Below are positions 26,277-34,991 of a stretch of DNA of 48,695 nt, piece after piece. How positions within the stretch are numbered: position 1 is the first letter of the stretch; each line of letters opens with the position of its first letter. The stretch is from Methylobacterium segetis (lineage in GTDB: Bacteria; Pseudomonadota; Alphaproteobacteria; Rhizobiales; Beijerinckiaceae). The notes beneath the pieces are model-generated. The model was not told where the DNA came from and did not search any database. It saw only the letters and a program-made list of their open reading frames with translations. A program made the position numbers and the translations under genes. The stretch spans positions 1 to 48,695 of the forward strand of contig NZ_SMNT01000037.1 in the NCBI RefSeq assembly GCF_004348265.1. Direction: 5' to 3'.

Positions 26277-26320
26277 TCGCGATCACCGGCCGGCGCCCGC
26301 GGACGTAGATCGCGATCATC
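26272..26320. terminator. Convergent terminator between patatin and divL
   Basis: A 13-bp perfect inverted repeat (GATGATCGCGATC at 26272-26284 and GATCGCGATCATC at 26308-26320) flanks a 23-nt loop. The left arm includes the patatin stop codon and the right arm ends one base before the divL stop, so it would form in both transcripts. Each arm contains the palindrome GATCGCGATC. Confidence 0.6.
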
Positions 26321-28816
26321 CTATTCCGCGGCCGCCATGTGCGGCTCCGGCTCGGCCAGGGGGAAGGTGCAGGTCACGACGGTGCCCGTGCCGGGCGCGG
26401 TCTGGAGCGTGACGCGGCCGCCATGCAGCTCCACGAAGGAGCGCACGATCGAGAGGCCGAGGCCGACGCCGCGGTGGCGGGTGCCGAAGGTGTGGCTCTC
26501 GAACCGGTCGAAGACCCGGGCGGCGACGTCGGGGGGCATGCCGCGGCCCTCGTCGCGGACGGCCAGAACGAGCTCGCTCGCGGTGCGGCGCGCCGTCACC
26601 GCCACCCGCTGGCCGGGGCTCGAGAAGCCGACGGCGTTCGAGAGCAGGTTGAACAGGATTTGCCGGACGCGCTTGCCGTCGGCCACCACGCTGCCGATGT
26701 CGTCGGGCACGTCCAGTTCGAGGCTGATCTCGGATTCGGCGAGCCGGTCCTCGATGCCGCGCACCGCCGCCTCGATGGTGGAGCGCACGTCCACGCTCTC
26801 GCGCTGCAGCTCCAGCGAGCCGGCGTCGATCGAGGCGAGGTCGAGGATGTCGTTGATGATGACGAGGAGCGAGCCCGAGGAGCGCAGGATGTGGTCGGAA
26901 TACTCGCGCTGGCGCTCGTTGAGCGCGCCGACCGTCTCGTCGCCGAGGAGCTGCGTGAAGCCGATGATGTTGGTGAGCGGCGAGCGCAGCTCGTAGGAGA
27001 CGTGGTGGACGAAGGTGTCGCGCAGCTGCGCCGCCTTCTCCAGCGCGTCGTTCTTCTCGGTCAGCGCCCGCTCGACATTCACGCTCGCGGTGACGTCGAT
27101 CAGGGTGAGGAGCGTGGCGCCCTCGGGCAGCGGCTGGGCCGCGCAGTCGAGCACGGTCCCGTCGACCACCTCCAGGCGGCAGGCGAGGCCGGAGCGCGAT
27201 TCGAGGCCCGTCACCGCGTCGCGGATGTCCATCCACGGCTCCTCGGCCGGGGCGAGCGCCCGGCAGGCGGCGATCACGGCGTCGATGCGCGGGCGCGATT
27301 CGAGGGTGGCGGTGTCGAGGCGCCAGACGGTGGCGAAGGCGCGGTTGGCGAAGGTGAGGCGCCCGTCGGCGCCGAACACCGCGACCGGCTCCTTCAGGGT
27401 GTCGAGGGTCTCCGCCTGGACCCGCATCAGGGCGTTGTAGCGGGATTCGAGCTTCATCCGGTCCGAGACGTCGTCGAACAGGTAGGTCAGGCCCCCTTGC
27501 GGGTTCGGGTCGGCCACGACCCGGAAGGTGCGCCCGTCCGGCAGGTACCACCAGGTCTCGTTGGCCTCGGCCGCCCGGTAGGCGGCGAGCACGCCCTGCT
27601 TCCAGGACTTGAAGTCGGCCTGCTCGGGCAGCTTCCGCTGCGAGCGCAGATGGTCGAGGATCTCGCCGTCGAGGGGGCGCCCTTCGAGGAAGCCGGGGTC
27701 GAGGTCCCAGAGCTGCCGGTAGGCGGCGTTGTGGAAGATGAGGCGCTGGCGGGCGTCGAAGATCGCCACCGCGGTGGGCAGCTGGTCGAGGGTGCGGACG
27801 TTCGCGTCCATCTGGCGCTGGAGGTCGGCGCGCACGCTCTCGAGCTCCGAGACGTCCACGGCGATGCCGACCCGGCCGTTCTCCAGGGCCGTCTCGGTCA
27901 CGTCGAGGATGCGGCGCCCACCCGCCACCACCGCCGAGAGCCGCAGCGCCTGCCGCGCGGCCGGGGCGCGGCGGCTCGCCTCCTCGCGGGCGATCAGCTC
28001 GCGGGCCGGCCGGTCGAGAAGCTCGGTGCCCGCCTCGAGGGCGACCTCGCGGCTCGGCGCCTCGACCGCGGCGACGTAGGCCGTGTTGACCCAGGCGAGG
28101 CCGCCGTCGCGGTTGCGCCGCCAGACGGGCTGCGGGATCGCGTCGAGGAGGCCGGCCAGGGCGGCGAGGCCGCGGCGGGCCTCGTCCAGGGTCCCGCGCA
28201 GCTCCATCAGCTCGCGCCGCTCGTCCGTGGTCTCGCGCAGGCGCAGCAGCGCCCGGCCGGCCACCGCCTGACCCTGCGCCTCGACGCTGCGGCCGGACTG
28301 GCTGCGCAGGCTGAGCCGGAAGCCGGTGCCCCGCACCCGCAGGGTCTCGACGCCGGCCTCCAGCGCCGCCGCGTCGGCGGGCACGAGCCAGGTTCCGAAG
28401 GCGAGGATGCGGCGCGCCGCGGTCGCCGCCGGGCGCGCCCCGTCGAAGGCGAGGCCGACATCGCCCTCGATCACGGGGTCGCCCCGCCCCTCCCAGGTGA
28501 TGATGACCTGCCGCTCGGCGTTGAGCAGCATCTCCGCCCGGTCGTGCGCGCCGCGCAGCGCCCCGAGGGCCGCCGCCTGCTCGCGCTCGCGCCGGGTCCA
28601 GCGGGAGCGCTCGTGCAGGTGCAGCAGGGACAGGATCGTGGCGAAGACCGTGAGCCCGATCAGGATCGCGAGGCCGGCGAGGTTGTGGGTGTGGATCCCG
28701 GGCGCGGCGGCTTGCCCGTCCGCCGGGGCCGCCAGGGCGCTCCCGGCGAACCCGGCCGCGGCGACGATGAGAGCGCCGGCGCAGACCGTGAGGCGCGCCG
28801 TCCGTTCGACCCTCAT
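26321..28816 (-). CDS. divL: DivL-type sensor pseudo-histidine kinase (Tyr at phosphosite)
   Basis: The protein has 831 residues. Two N-terminal hydrophobic segments are present (about 8-28 and 45-66). Several PAS-type modules fill the middle (for example about 270-360, 370-480 and 490-580). The HisKA helix reads FVHHVSYELRSPLTNIIGF. The phosphoacceptor His of S-H-E-L-R-T-P is replaced by Tyr608. The ATPase domain is complete: LLSNAVGFS, DEGRGMP, FDRFES, GVGLGLSIV. Caulobacter DivL has the same Tyr and, with DivK, controls the CckA-CtrA phosphorelay of the cell cycle and polarity. The neighbourhood with ahcY also matches other Alphaproteobacteria. The ATG at 28816 places the first membrane helix at the N-terminus. 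Confidence 0.88.
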   Translation of the reverse strand: MRVERTARLTVCAGALIVAAAGFAGSALAAPADGQAAAPGIHTHNLAGLAILIGLTVFATILSLLHLHERSRWTRREREQAAALGALRGAHDRAEMLLNAERQVIITWEGRGDPVIEGDVGLAFDGARPAATAARRILAFGTWLVPADAAALEAGVETLRVRGTGFRLSLRSQSGRSVEAQGQAVAGRALLRLRETTDERRELMELRGTLDEARRGLAALAGLLDAIPQPVWRRNRDGGLAWVNTAYVAAVEAPSREVALEAGTELLDRPARELIAREEASRRAPAARQALRLSAVVAGGRRILDVTETALENGRVGIAVDVSELESVRADLQRQMDANVRTLDQLPTAVAIFDARQRLIFHNAAYRQLWDLDPGFLEGRPLDGEILDHLRSQRKLPEQADFKSWKQGVLAAYRAAEANETWWYLPDGRTFRVVADPNPQGGLTYLFDDVSDRMKLESRYNALMRVQAETLDTLKEPVAVFGADGRLTFANRAFATVWRLDTATLESRPRIDAVIAACRALAPAEEPWMDIRDAVTGLESRSGLACRLEVVDGTVLDCAAQPLPEGATLLTLIDVTASVNVERALTEKNDALEKAAQLRDTFVHHVSYELRSPLTNIIGFTQLLGDETVGALNERQREYSDHILRSSGSLLVIINDILDLASIDAGSLELQRESVDVRSTIEAAVRGIEDRLAESEISLELDVPDDIGSVVADGKRVRQILFNLLSNAVGFSSPGQRVAVTARRTASELVLAVRDEGRGMPPDVAARVFDRFESHTFGTRHRGVGLGLSIVRSFVELHGGRVTLQTAPGTGTVVTCTFPLAEPEPHMAAAE

Positions 28817-29178
28817 GATCCGTACCGCCTCCACGAATCTTCGATGAGGCACGCGAACGCGGCCCCGCGGCGCGAACCGCGCCGTTCCCGCGTCGCGGCC
28901 TCTCGGGCCGTCCCGCAGGGCACCTCATCTGAGGAATCGGGACACTGTACCCCGTCGCGGAATCGCGCCGGAAGGGGGTCTGGCTGAACAATGAACCCTG
29001 GGGTGCATGTCGGACCGACCCCGACACACGAAAGACACACTTCCGCACGGGGCAGGTCGCAATCCCTGCGGGTGCGGGCGGAGCCCCCGAACGCGCGAAA
29101 GCCCGGCGCGGGGCCGGGCTTTCGGACGGTTCCCGCGGGCCGGCTCGGCGCCGGCCCCGGGCGGGATCGAGGGCGGGA
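28817..29178. other. Gap between divL start and ahcY stop
   Basis: The 362-bp gap holds the ahcY terminator (29096-29124) and, nearer divL, its promoter region. 28925-28950 is a locally less GC-rich stretch (around TGAGGAATCGGGACACTGTACCC). I see no gene that I can support. Confidence 0.5.
29096..29124 (-). terminator. ahcY intrinsic terminator
   Basis: CGAAAGCCCGGC-GCGGG-GCCGGGCTTTCG is a perfect 12-bp stem with a 5-nt loop. In the direction of ahcY transcription the second arm ends with CTTTCG, giving a modest U-rich end. It lies 54 bp beyond the ahcY stop. Confidence 0.75.
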
Positions 29179-30579
29179 TCAGTAGCGGTAGTGATCCGGC
29201 TTGAACGGGCCCTGCTCCGGCACGCCGATATAGGAGGCCTGATCGGGGCGCAGCTTCGAGAGCTTGGCGCCGATCTTCTCGAGGTGCAGGGCGGCGACCT
29301 TCTCGTCGAGCGTCTTGGGCAGCGTGTAGACCTGCCGCTCGTACTTGCCCGGGTTCGTCCAGAGCTCGATCTGGGCGAGCGTCTGGTTCGTGAACGAGGC
29401 CGACATCACGAAGGACGGGTGGCCCGTCGCGTTGCCGAGGTTCACGAGGCGGCCCTCCGAGAGGAGGATGATGCGGTGGCCGTCGGCGAACTCGATCTCG
29501 TCGACCTGCGGCTTGATGTTCGTCCACTTGAGGTTCTTGAGACCCGCGACCTGGATCTCGTTGTCGAAGTGGCCGATGTTGCAGACGATGGCCCGGTCCT
29601 TCATCGCCCGCATGTGGTCGAGGGTGATGATGTCCTTGTTGCCGGTCGCCGTCACGAAGATGTCGGCGCGGGGCGCGGCATCCTCCATGGTGACGACCTC
29701 GTAGCCCTCCATCGCGGCCTGGAGCGCGCAGATCGGGTCGATCTCGGAGACGAGCACCCGGCAGCCGGCGTGGCGGAGCGAGGAGGCCGAGCCCTTGCCC
29801 ACGTCGCCGAAGCCCGCGACCATGGCGACCTTGCCGGCCATCATCACGTCGGTGCCGCGGCGGATGCCGTCGACGAGCGACTCGCGGCAGCCGTAGAGGT
29901 TGTCGAACTTCGACTTCGTGACCGAATCGTTCACGTTGATCGCCGGGAAGAGCAGCTTGCCCTCCTTGGCGAGGATGTAGAGGCGGTGCACGCCCGTGGT
30001 CGTCTCCTCGGAGACGCCCTTGATCGAGTCGGCGAGGCCGGCGAACCAGCCCTTCGGCTTCTCCTGGAGCTTCTTCTTGAGGAGCGCGAAGAAGATCTCC
30101 TCCTCCTCGGAGCCCGGCTTGTCGAGGAAGGCGGTGTCGCCGGATTCGGCGCGCAGGCCGAGATGCACGAACATCGTGGCGTCGCCGCCGTCGTCGAGGA
30201 TCATGTTCGGCATGCCGCCGTCATGCCAGTCGAACAGGCGCGAGGTGTAGTCCCAGTACTCCTCCAGCGTCTCGCCCTTGACGGCGAAGACGGGGATGCC
30301 GGCGGCTGCGATGGCGGCGGCGGCGTGGTCCTGCGTCGAGTAGATGTTGCAGGAGACCCAGCGGATGTCGGCGCCGAGCGCCTTCAGGGTCTCGATCAGC
30401 ACGGCCGTCTGGATCGTCATGTGCAGCGAGCCGGCGATCTTGGCGCCCTTGAGGGGCTGGCGCGCCGCGTATTCCTCGCGCACGGCCATCAGGCCCGGCA
30501 TCTCGCTCTCGGCGATGGAGATCTCCTTGCGGCCGTAATCGGCCAGCCCGATGTCCCTGACGATGTAGTCCTTGGCCAT
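29179..30579 (-). CDS. ahcY: Adenosylhomocysteinase
   Basis: The protein has 466 residues. It splits S-adenosylhomocysteine into adenosine and homocysteine, removing the inhibitor made by all SAM methyltransferases. Visible blocks are [49 protein letters not shown], the NAD site [12 protein letters not shown], and the C-terminal signature ending KPDHYRY. The ATG at 30579 is preferred over 30600 because the latter lacks a ribosome site. Upstream lies a palindrome (30652-30669) that may be a SahR operator. Downstream is divL on the same strand. Confidence 0.98.
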   Translation of the reverse strand: MAKDYIVRDIGLADYGRKEISIAESEMPGLMAVREEYAARQPLKGAKIAGSLHMTIQTAVLIETLKALGADIRWVSCNIYSTQDHAAAAIAAAGIPVFAVKGETLEEYWDYTSRLFDWHDGGMPNMILDDGGDATMFVHLGLRAESGDTAFLDKPGSEEEEIFFALLKKKLQEKPKGWFAGLADSIKGVSEETTTGVHRLYILAKEGKLLFPAINVNDSVTKSKFDNLYGCRESLVDGIRRGTDVMMAGKVAMVAGFGDVGKGSASSLRHAGCRVLVSEIDPICALQAAMEGYEVVTMEDAAPRADIFVTATGNKDIITLDHMRAMKDRAIVCNIGHFDNEIQVAGLKNLKWTNIKPQVDEIEFADGHRIILLSEGRLVNLGNATGHPSFVMSASFTNQTLAQIELWTNPGKYERQVYTLPKTLDEKVAALHLEKIGAKLSKLRPDQASYIGVPEQGPFKPDHYRY

Positions 30580-30910
30580 GTGCCCGATGCTCCGTTCCAT
30601 TGGCTGTTCGGCGGTGCCTATACCAGGGCGCGGGGTACGAGGCAATCAAGACATAAAGATGTCTTTATGCGTATCTCGCCGGGCCGGTGCGGCGAGGCCG
30701 TGACGGGGCCGCGTCAGGGCCTCATGCGGGGTGGCGCCTTGCGGGGAAGGCGGTCACGAGCCGCGCCGAGTCGGGCGAAGTGACGACCCACACGCTGGCC
30801 CGAGGAGGAACGTCGCTTTCGGGGCGCCCGACGGAGGATCGCGGTTCAGCAGGCAGGCCGTGACCTCGGCGCCCGGATCGCGAGGCTGCCCGGACCGGCA
30901 CGGCGATCGT
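30580..30910. other. Upstream region of ahcY
   Basis: The 331-bp gap lies between ahcY and a small DUF4926-like gene. It contains the AT-rich palindrome at 30652-30669. I see no gene I can support in the rest. Confidence 0.5.
30652..30669. promoter_or_regulatory. Candidate SahR-type operator upstream of ahcY
   Basis: CATAAAGATGTCTTTATG has perfect 8-bp arms around TG and stands out as an AT-rich island in GC-rich DNA. It is centred about 81 bp upstream of the ahcY ATG. From memory, SahR, an ArsR-family regulator sensing S-adenosylhomocysteine, controls ahcY, metF and metH in many Proteobacteria through an AT-rich palindrome with ATAAAGA-like arms. The match to that motif is recalled, not computed. 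Confidence 0.6.
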
Positions 30911-31162
30911 TCACGGGGCCATGGGCCGGGTCCGGACGAGATCGGAAGCCCGCACCGTGGCGAGGGCTTCCTCGGGTTGCGCGAACTCGACCATCACCGT
31001 TGCGCCGCCCGGGGCGACGTGGACGACGGTTCCCTCGGCGCCGGCCGGGATCGTGCCGCCATCGTCCGTCACGGCGTCGGTGACGAGCCGCACGTCGTCG
31101 AGGTCCCGAAGCCTTGCATCGGGACCGTCGCGTTCCAGACGATAGAGGACCTCGACCGACAT
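30911..31162 (-). CDS. DUF4926-like small protein (83 aa)
   Basis: The 83-residue product has a core LRDLDDVRLVTDAVTDDGGTIPAGAEGTVVHVAPGGATVMVEF, the beta-barrel pattern of DUF4926 (a DVV..L..D......G..GTVV pattern). Cytosolic. The family often sits in toxin-antitoxin-like or immunity loci, but no toxin gene is adjacent here. The start ATG at 31162 lies 45 bp from the synthetase stop on the same strand, so cotranscription is possible. Confidence 0.65.
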   Translation of the reverse strand: MSVEVLYRLERDGPDARLRDLDDVRLVTDAVTDDGGTIPAGAEGTVVHVAPGGATVMVEFAQPEEALATVRASDLVRTRPMAP

Positions 31163-31207
31163 GGTCCGGTGGGTAGGAGTTCGCCGGGGCGGCGGCAAGC
31201 CGCGGCC

Positions 31208-32833
31208 CTATCCCTCCGCCCGCAAGTGCCGCCGGATGATCTTGCCCGTGGTCGTCATCGGCAATTCGGCCCGGAAGGCGAGGTCGCGCGGGTATTCGTG
31301 GGCCGAGAGGCGGGCGCGGGCGAAGGCCAGGATCTCGTCGCGCAGGGCGTCGGACGGGGCAAAGCCCTCGCGTAGCACCACGAAGGCCTTCACGATCTCG
31401 GTGCGCAGCGGGTCGGGCTTGCCGATTGCGGCGGCGAGCGCCACCGCCGGGTGGCGCAGGAGGCAATCCTCGATCTCGGTCGGGCCGATGCGGTAGGCGG
31501 CCGAGGTGATGAGGTCGTCGTCGCGCCCGACGAAGTGGATGTAGCCGTCCGCGTCGCGCCGGGCCTGGTCGCCGGTCAGCATCCAGTCGCCGCGGAACTT
31601 CCGGGCCGTCGCCTCGGGCTGGTTCCAGTAGCCGAGGAACATCACGGGGTCGGGGCGGGCGACGCAGATCTCGCCCGCCTCGTCGACATCCGCCTCGCTG
31701 CCGTCCGGCCGCAGGATCGCGACGCGGTGGCCCGGGACGGGCTTTCCCGTCGAGCCGGGCCGGGCGATCCCGGCCGCGCGGCAGGCGGCGAGAACGAGGT
31801 TGCACTCGGTCTGCCCGTAGGCCTCCCCGATCGTGAGGCCGAGGGCGTCCCGCGCCCAGTCGAAGGTCTCGGGGCCGAGCGCCTCGCCCGCCGAGGCGAT
31901 GTTGCGCAGGCGGGACAGGTCGAAGCGCGCCCGCGGGTTCTCGACGCCGCGCAGCATGCGCAGGGCGGTCGGCGGCAGGAAGACGTTGGTGATGCCGAGC
32001 CGGGCGATCAGGCCGAAGGCGTCCTCCGCCTCGAAGCGGCCGGGCCGCGCCACCACGGGCATGCCGAAATGCAGGCTCGGCATCAGCACGTTGAGGAGGC
32101 CGCCCGCCCAGGCCCAGTCCGAGGGCGTCCACATCAGGTCGCCGCCGTGGGGCGCGAAATCGTGCATCATCCGCCAGCCCGGCAGGTGGCCGAGCAGCAC
32201 CCGGTGCCCGTGCAGCGCGCCCTTCGGCGCGCCCGTGGTGCCGGAGGTGTAGATCATCAGGGCGGGGTCGTCGGGGCCCGTCTCCAGGGGCGTGAAATCC
32301 TCGCCCCCCTCCGCGAGGAGGTCGGCGAGGCCGACCGTCCCCTCGGGGGCGCCTTCCGCGCCCTCGCGGCAGACGACGAGGTCGAGGTCCGGCAAGCCGG
32401 CGCGCAGCGGCCCGAGCTTGGCGAGGCCGGCGGCGTCGGTGAGGATCGCCCGCGCGCCGGAATCGGCCAGCCGGTAGGCCAGCGCGTCCGGCCCGAACAG
32501 GCCGGCGAGCGGCAGGGCGACGGCGCCGAGCTTGTAGGCGGCGGCGTGCGCGACCACCACGGCGGCCGATTGCGGCAGCAGCACCGCCACCCGGTCGCCC
32601 GGCCCGACGCCGCGGCCCCGCAGCGCCCCCGCGAGCCGGTTCGACTCCGCCCTGAGCCGCCCGAACGTGACCGTCCCGACCGTGCCGTCGGGGCCGACCT
32701 CCAGGATCGCCGGCCGATCGGGCTCGCGCGTCCCGAAGCCGTCGCAGACATCGACGCCCATGTTGTAGCGCCCGGGGATCTCCCAGCGGAACGCGGCGCG
32801 CAGGCTATCGTAGTCGGGGGCGGGGTTCAGCAC
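31208..32833 (-). CDS. AMP-dependent acyl-CoA synthetase
   Basis: A complete ANL enzyme of 541 residues. It shows MIYTSGTTGAPKGALHG (ATP loop), TPSDWAWAGGL, EAYGQTECN, GDQARRDADGYIHFVGRDDDLI (hinge) and PMTTTGKIIRRHLR with the catalytic Lys near the end. It belongs near the acetyl/medium-chain group (AcsM-like), where a fatty or organic acid is activated by ATP and CoA. The exact substrate is not readable. It starts at GTG 32833. The nitroreductase stop is 9 bp upstream, so the two form an operon. Confidence 0.9.
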   Translation of the reverse strand: MLNPAPDYDSLRAAFRWEIPGRYNMGVDVCDGFGTREPDRPAILEVGPDGTVGTVTFGRLRAESNRLAGALRGRGVGPGDRVAVLLPQSAAVVVAHAAAYKLGAVALPLAGLFGPDALAYRLADSGARAILTDAAGLAKLGPLRAGLPDLDLVVCREGAEGAPEGTVGLADLLAEGGEDFTPLETGPDDPALMIYTSGTTGAPKGALHGHRVLLGHLPGWRMMHDFAPHGGDLMWTPSDWAWAGGLLNVLMPSLHFGMPVVARPGRFEAEDAFGLIARLGITNVFLPPTALRMLRGVENPRARFDLSRLRNIASAGEALGPETFDWARDALGLTIGEAYGQTECNLVLAACRAAGIARPGSTGKPVPGHRVAILRPDGSEADVDEAGEICVARPDPVMFLGYWNQPEATARKFRGDWMLTGDQARRDADGYIHFVGRDDDLITSAAYRIGPTEIEDCLLRHPAVALAAAIGKPDPLRTEIVKAFVVLREGFAPSDALRDEILAFARARLSAHEYPRDLAFRAELPMTTTGKIIRRHLRAEG

Positions 32834-32842
32834 GGGGCGCGC

Positions 32843-33442
32843 TCAGGCGTCGCGGGCGGGGAAGGCGCCGGCGAACACGAAGTCGGTGATCGGCCGGCGG
32901 CCGTTCGGCGCCTCGCGGGTGCGCTGCTCGTCGGTGAGGTCGGCGGGCGGAACCGCGCGCCCGACGGCGTAGGCCGCCTCGACCCGGTGATGCTCCGGCA
33001 CGTTGAGAACGCCGACCGCGCGCTCCCGGTCGAATCCGGTCATGCCGTGGGCGTGCCAGCCCTGGCGGATCGCCTGGAGCTGGAAGGCGAGGGAGGCCGC
33101 GCCCGCGTCGAGGGAGTGGCTCCAGGAGGGCTGCAGGTTCTCGCCCACCCGCATGCGGCCGCTGGAGACGAGGAAGACGAGGGCGCCGGTGTCCTTCACC
33201 CATTTCTGGTTGCCGGGCCCGATGAGGTCGAACAGCCGGTCCCAGTTGGCGTCGCCGCGCAGGGCGTAGACGAAGCGCCAGGGCTGCGAATTGTAGGAGG
33301 AGGGCGCCCAGCGCGCCGCCTCGAACATCCGCATCAGCTCCGATTCCGGCACCGCCTCGCCCGTGAAGGCGCGCGGCGAGCGGCGCTCGACGAAGAGCGG
33401 GTCGACCGCGTGGTCGGGCTGGCGCGGCGTCGGGGTCGTCAC
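32843..33442 (-). CDS. Nitroreductase family flavoprotein
   Basis: The 199-residue product has the FMN-contact motifs RRSPRAFTGEAVPESELMRMFEAARWAPSSYNSQPWRFVYA and the later QAIRQGWHAHGM and GRAVPP. Homodimeric NAD(P)H- and FMN-dependent enzymes reducing nitro, quinone or enone compounds. It starts at GTG 33442, since the family begins with the DPLFVERRS segment soon after. The upstream frame is Arg/Ala-rich. It is transcribed into the synthetase gene, 9 bp away. Confidence 0.88.
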   Translation of the reverse strand: MTTPTPRQPDHAVDPLFVERRSPRAFTGEAVPESELMRMFEAARWAPSSYNSQPWRFVYALRGDANWDRLFDLIGPGNQKWVKDTGALVFLVSSGRMRVGENLQPSWSHSLDAGAASLAFQLQAIRQGWHAHGMTGFDRERAVGVLNVPEHHRVEAAYAVGRAVPPADLTDEQRTREAPNGRRPITDFVFAGAFPARDA

Positions 33443-33551
33443 GGGCGCATCTCTCCGGGCTGGACGGGCGTCTCGGCGGCGCGCCGCGCCGCCCGCCTCC
33501 CGGCATGCACGAGGTGCGCGATCCGCGCAAATGCGACCTTCGGGGGAGGGC

Positions 33552-33908
33552 CTAGGGCAGGCCGCCGAGCCCCGAGGCCGCACCGGCGCCGCCGAGACCT
33601 CCGCCGCCCCCGAGGCCACCCCCGCCCCCGCCGCCGAGCCCGCCTCCGCCGCGGGGCGCCCCTCCGCCGCCGCCCTCGGCTCCGTCGCCCCCGCCGCCCG
33701 TGACGATGCTGCCCGGCAGCGAGATCGAGCCGGGGCTCACGGACATCGGCGCGAGCGATTGCGGGCAGATCCGCGCGCAGACAGGCGCCATCTCGGCCGG
33801 GCTCGAGCACAGGGAGCGGGCCTCGCCCCCCACGCAGGCGCAGCTGCAGGTCGCCGCGGCCGGCAGGGGCAGGAGGGACGCCAGGGCTCCCAGCAGAAAC
33901 AGGCGCAT
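33552..33908 (-). CDS. Exported Cys-rich, Gly-rich-tailed small protein
   Basis: The 118-residue product has a signal peptide (MRLFLLGALASLLPLPAAAT). The mature head holds six Cys within 30 residues (C21, C23, C25, C34, C44, C48), suggesting three disulfides or metal binding. The last third is mostly Gly (GGGG runs with Ala/Leu spacers). No family is recognised. The gene ends at 33552 and its start is 35 bp from the stop of the adjacent upstream gene. Confidence 0.65.
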   Translation of the reverse strand: MRLFLLGALASLLPLPAAATCSCACVGGEARSLCSSPAEMAPVCARICPQSLAPMSVSPGSISLPGSIVTGGGGDGAEGGGGGAPRGGGGLGGGGGGGLGGGGGLGGAGAASGLGGLP

Positions 33909-33943
33909 GCTCTTCTCCCGATGCGGCTCGCGCGCAGCATAGC

Positions 33944-34834
33944 TCAACGCGGCCCCCGTGTCCGCGCCCGGGCCAGGGCGGCGTGGAGCCCGGAGAGCCC
34001 CGCCTCGACCGCCTCCAGGGTGCCGACCAGGGTGTAGCAGGTGTAGGCGTAGGCGCCCGGCCGGCCGGGCCCGTGCCGGTAGACGCAGTTCCATTTCACC
34101 GTGGCGTTGCCCTCGGGCCCGCGCGGCGCCGGGAAGCGGAAGCGGCCGTAGCCCGCATCCGGATGCGCGGGCTGGGGCAGGCCGGGGCTGTAGACGCCCA
34201 TCGCGTAGGCGCCGTCCTCCGTCGCGAGGATGACCGGCAGCGGCTGCTCGCCCGGCCCGTCCGAGAGGGGGGCCCGCCGGCCGCTCGCCGGGTCGTAGCT
34301 CCAGAACCGCGAGAAGTCCGGCGGCATGTAGCCCGTCAGCACCTCGAAATTCGCCGCCTCGAAGGGGCGCGCCACCGCGAAGGTCGCCCGGTAGGCGATG
34401 GCGTTGGGGATCCCCTGCGCGCCGATCTCCACGTCCTTGTCGAGGACCGTGTCCGAGGTGGGCGAGGCGTAGCCGCCCGGACCCTTCGGGCATTCCCGCG
34501 AGGTCTCTCCGGGGCCGACCCACCACGCCATCCGCGTGCGGGTGCGCAGGCGCCCGCCCTCCGCCCGCAGGCTGACGAGCAGGCTGCTGCTGCCCGGGCC
34601 GCTCCCGTCGCCGCGCGAGCCGGCCTCCGTCGGGTTCAGGCACTCCCCGAACCCGTCGAAGGCGGCGGCCGACTGCAATTCGCGGCCGTGATCGAAGCGG
34701 TTCAGGAACTCCCGCCCGTTCCAGGTCAGGCTGTCGATGGCGCCGGCCGTGCGGGCCGAGGCGCCCACGACGATCTGCGAGCCGGCGAAGGGCCGCGAGA
34801 CCGCGACGCGCCCCTCGGGGGAGGGCCAGCGCAC
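33944..34834 (-). CDS. Hypothetical protein, signal peptide probably frameshifted
   Basis: The frame has 296 residues from GTG 34834, all globular: SRPFAGSQIVVGASARTAGAIDSLTWNGREFLN, DHGRELQSAAAF, GYMPPDFSRFWSYDP, ATVKWNCVYRHGP. I do not recognise a family. No leader is present in frame. In the next frame upstream (to a TTG at 34901) is a textbook signal peptide (LRAHRLVPLALALALAQPVRA) with GC-rich third codon positions. Removing one G from the GGG run at 34836-34838 joins them as AQPVRA-GVRWPSPEG. It is therefore probably an exported protein split by a one-base change or sequencing error. Confidence 0.6.
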   Translation of the reverse strand: MRWPSPEGRVAVSRPFAGSQIVVGASARTAGAIDSLTWNGREFLNRFDHGRELQSAAAFDGFGECLNPTEAGSRGDGSGPGSSSLLVSLRAEGGRLRTRTRMAWWVGPGETSRECPKGPGGYASPTSDTVLDKDVEIGAQGIPNAIAYRATFAVARPFEAANFEVLTGYMPPDFSRFWSYDPASGRRAPLSDGPGEQPLPVILATEDGAYAMGVYSPGLPQPAHPDAGYGRFRFPAPRGPEGNATVKWNCVYRHGPGRPGAYAYTCYTLVGTLEAVEAGLSGLHAALARARTRGPR

Positions 34835-34901
34835 GCCCGGCCCGCACCGGTTGCGCCAGCGCGAGGGCCAGCGCGAGCGGAACGAGGCGATGGGCGCGCA
34901 A

Positions 34902-34991
34902 TCCGAAGATCGGATTAAGGGCCTCGCAATGCCGGTGGGCTAAGCCTTTAAGCCTATCCGCGAGGCCGGATCCGGACAGGGGCTCAGACCG
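34902..34991. other. Short gap before the diguanylate cyclase gene
   Basis: It holds a direct repeat TAAGCC-TT-TAAGCC (34941-34954), about 40-50 bp upstream of the cyclase start. The repeat may be promoter-linked. No gene is supported. Confidence 0.4.

Noticed and set aside
26339..28987. Plus-strand frame opposite divL
   Set aside because: The minus strand holds the complete PAS-HisKA-ATPase kinase. The plus frame lacks motifs.
29191..30783. Plus-strand frame opposite ahcY
   Set aside because: Antisense shadow of a highly conserved enzyme gene. No domain seen.
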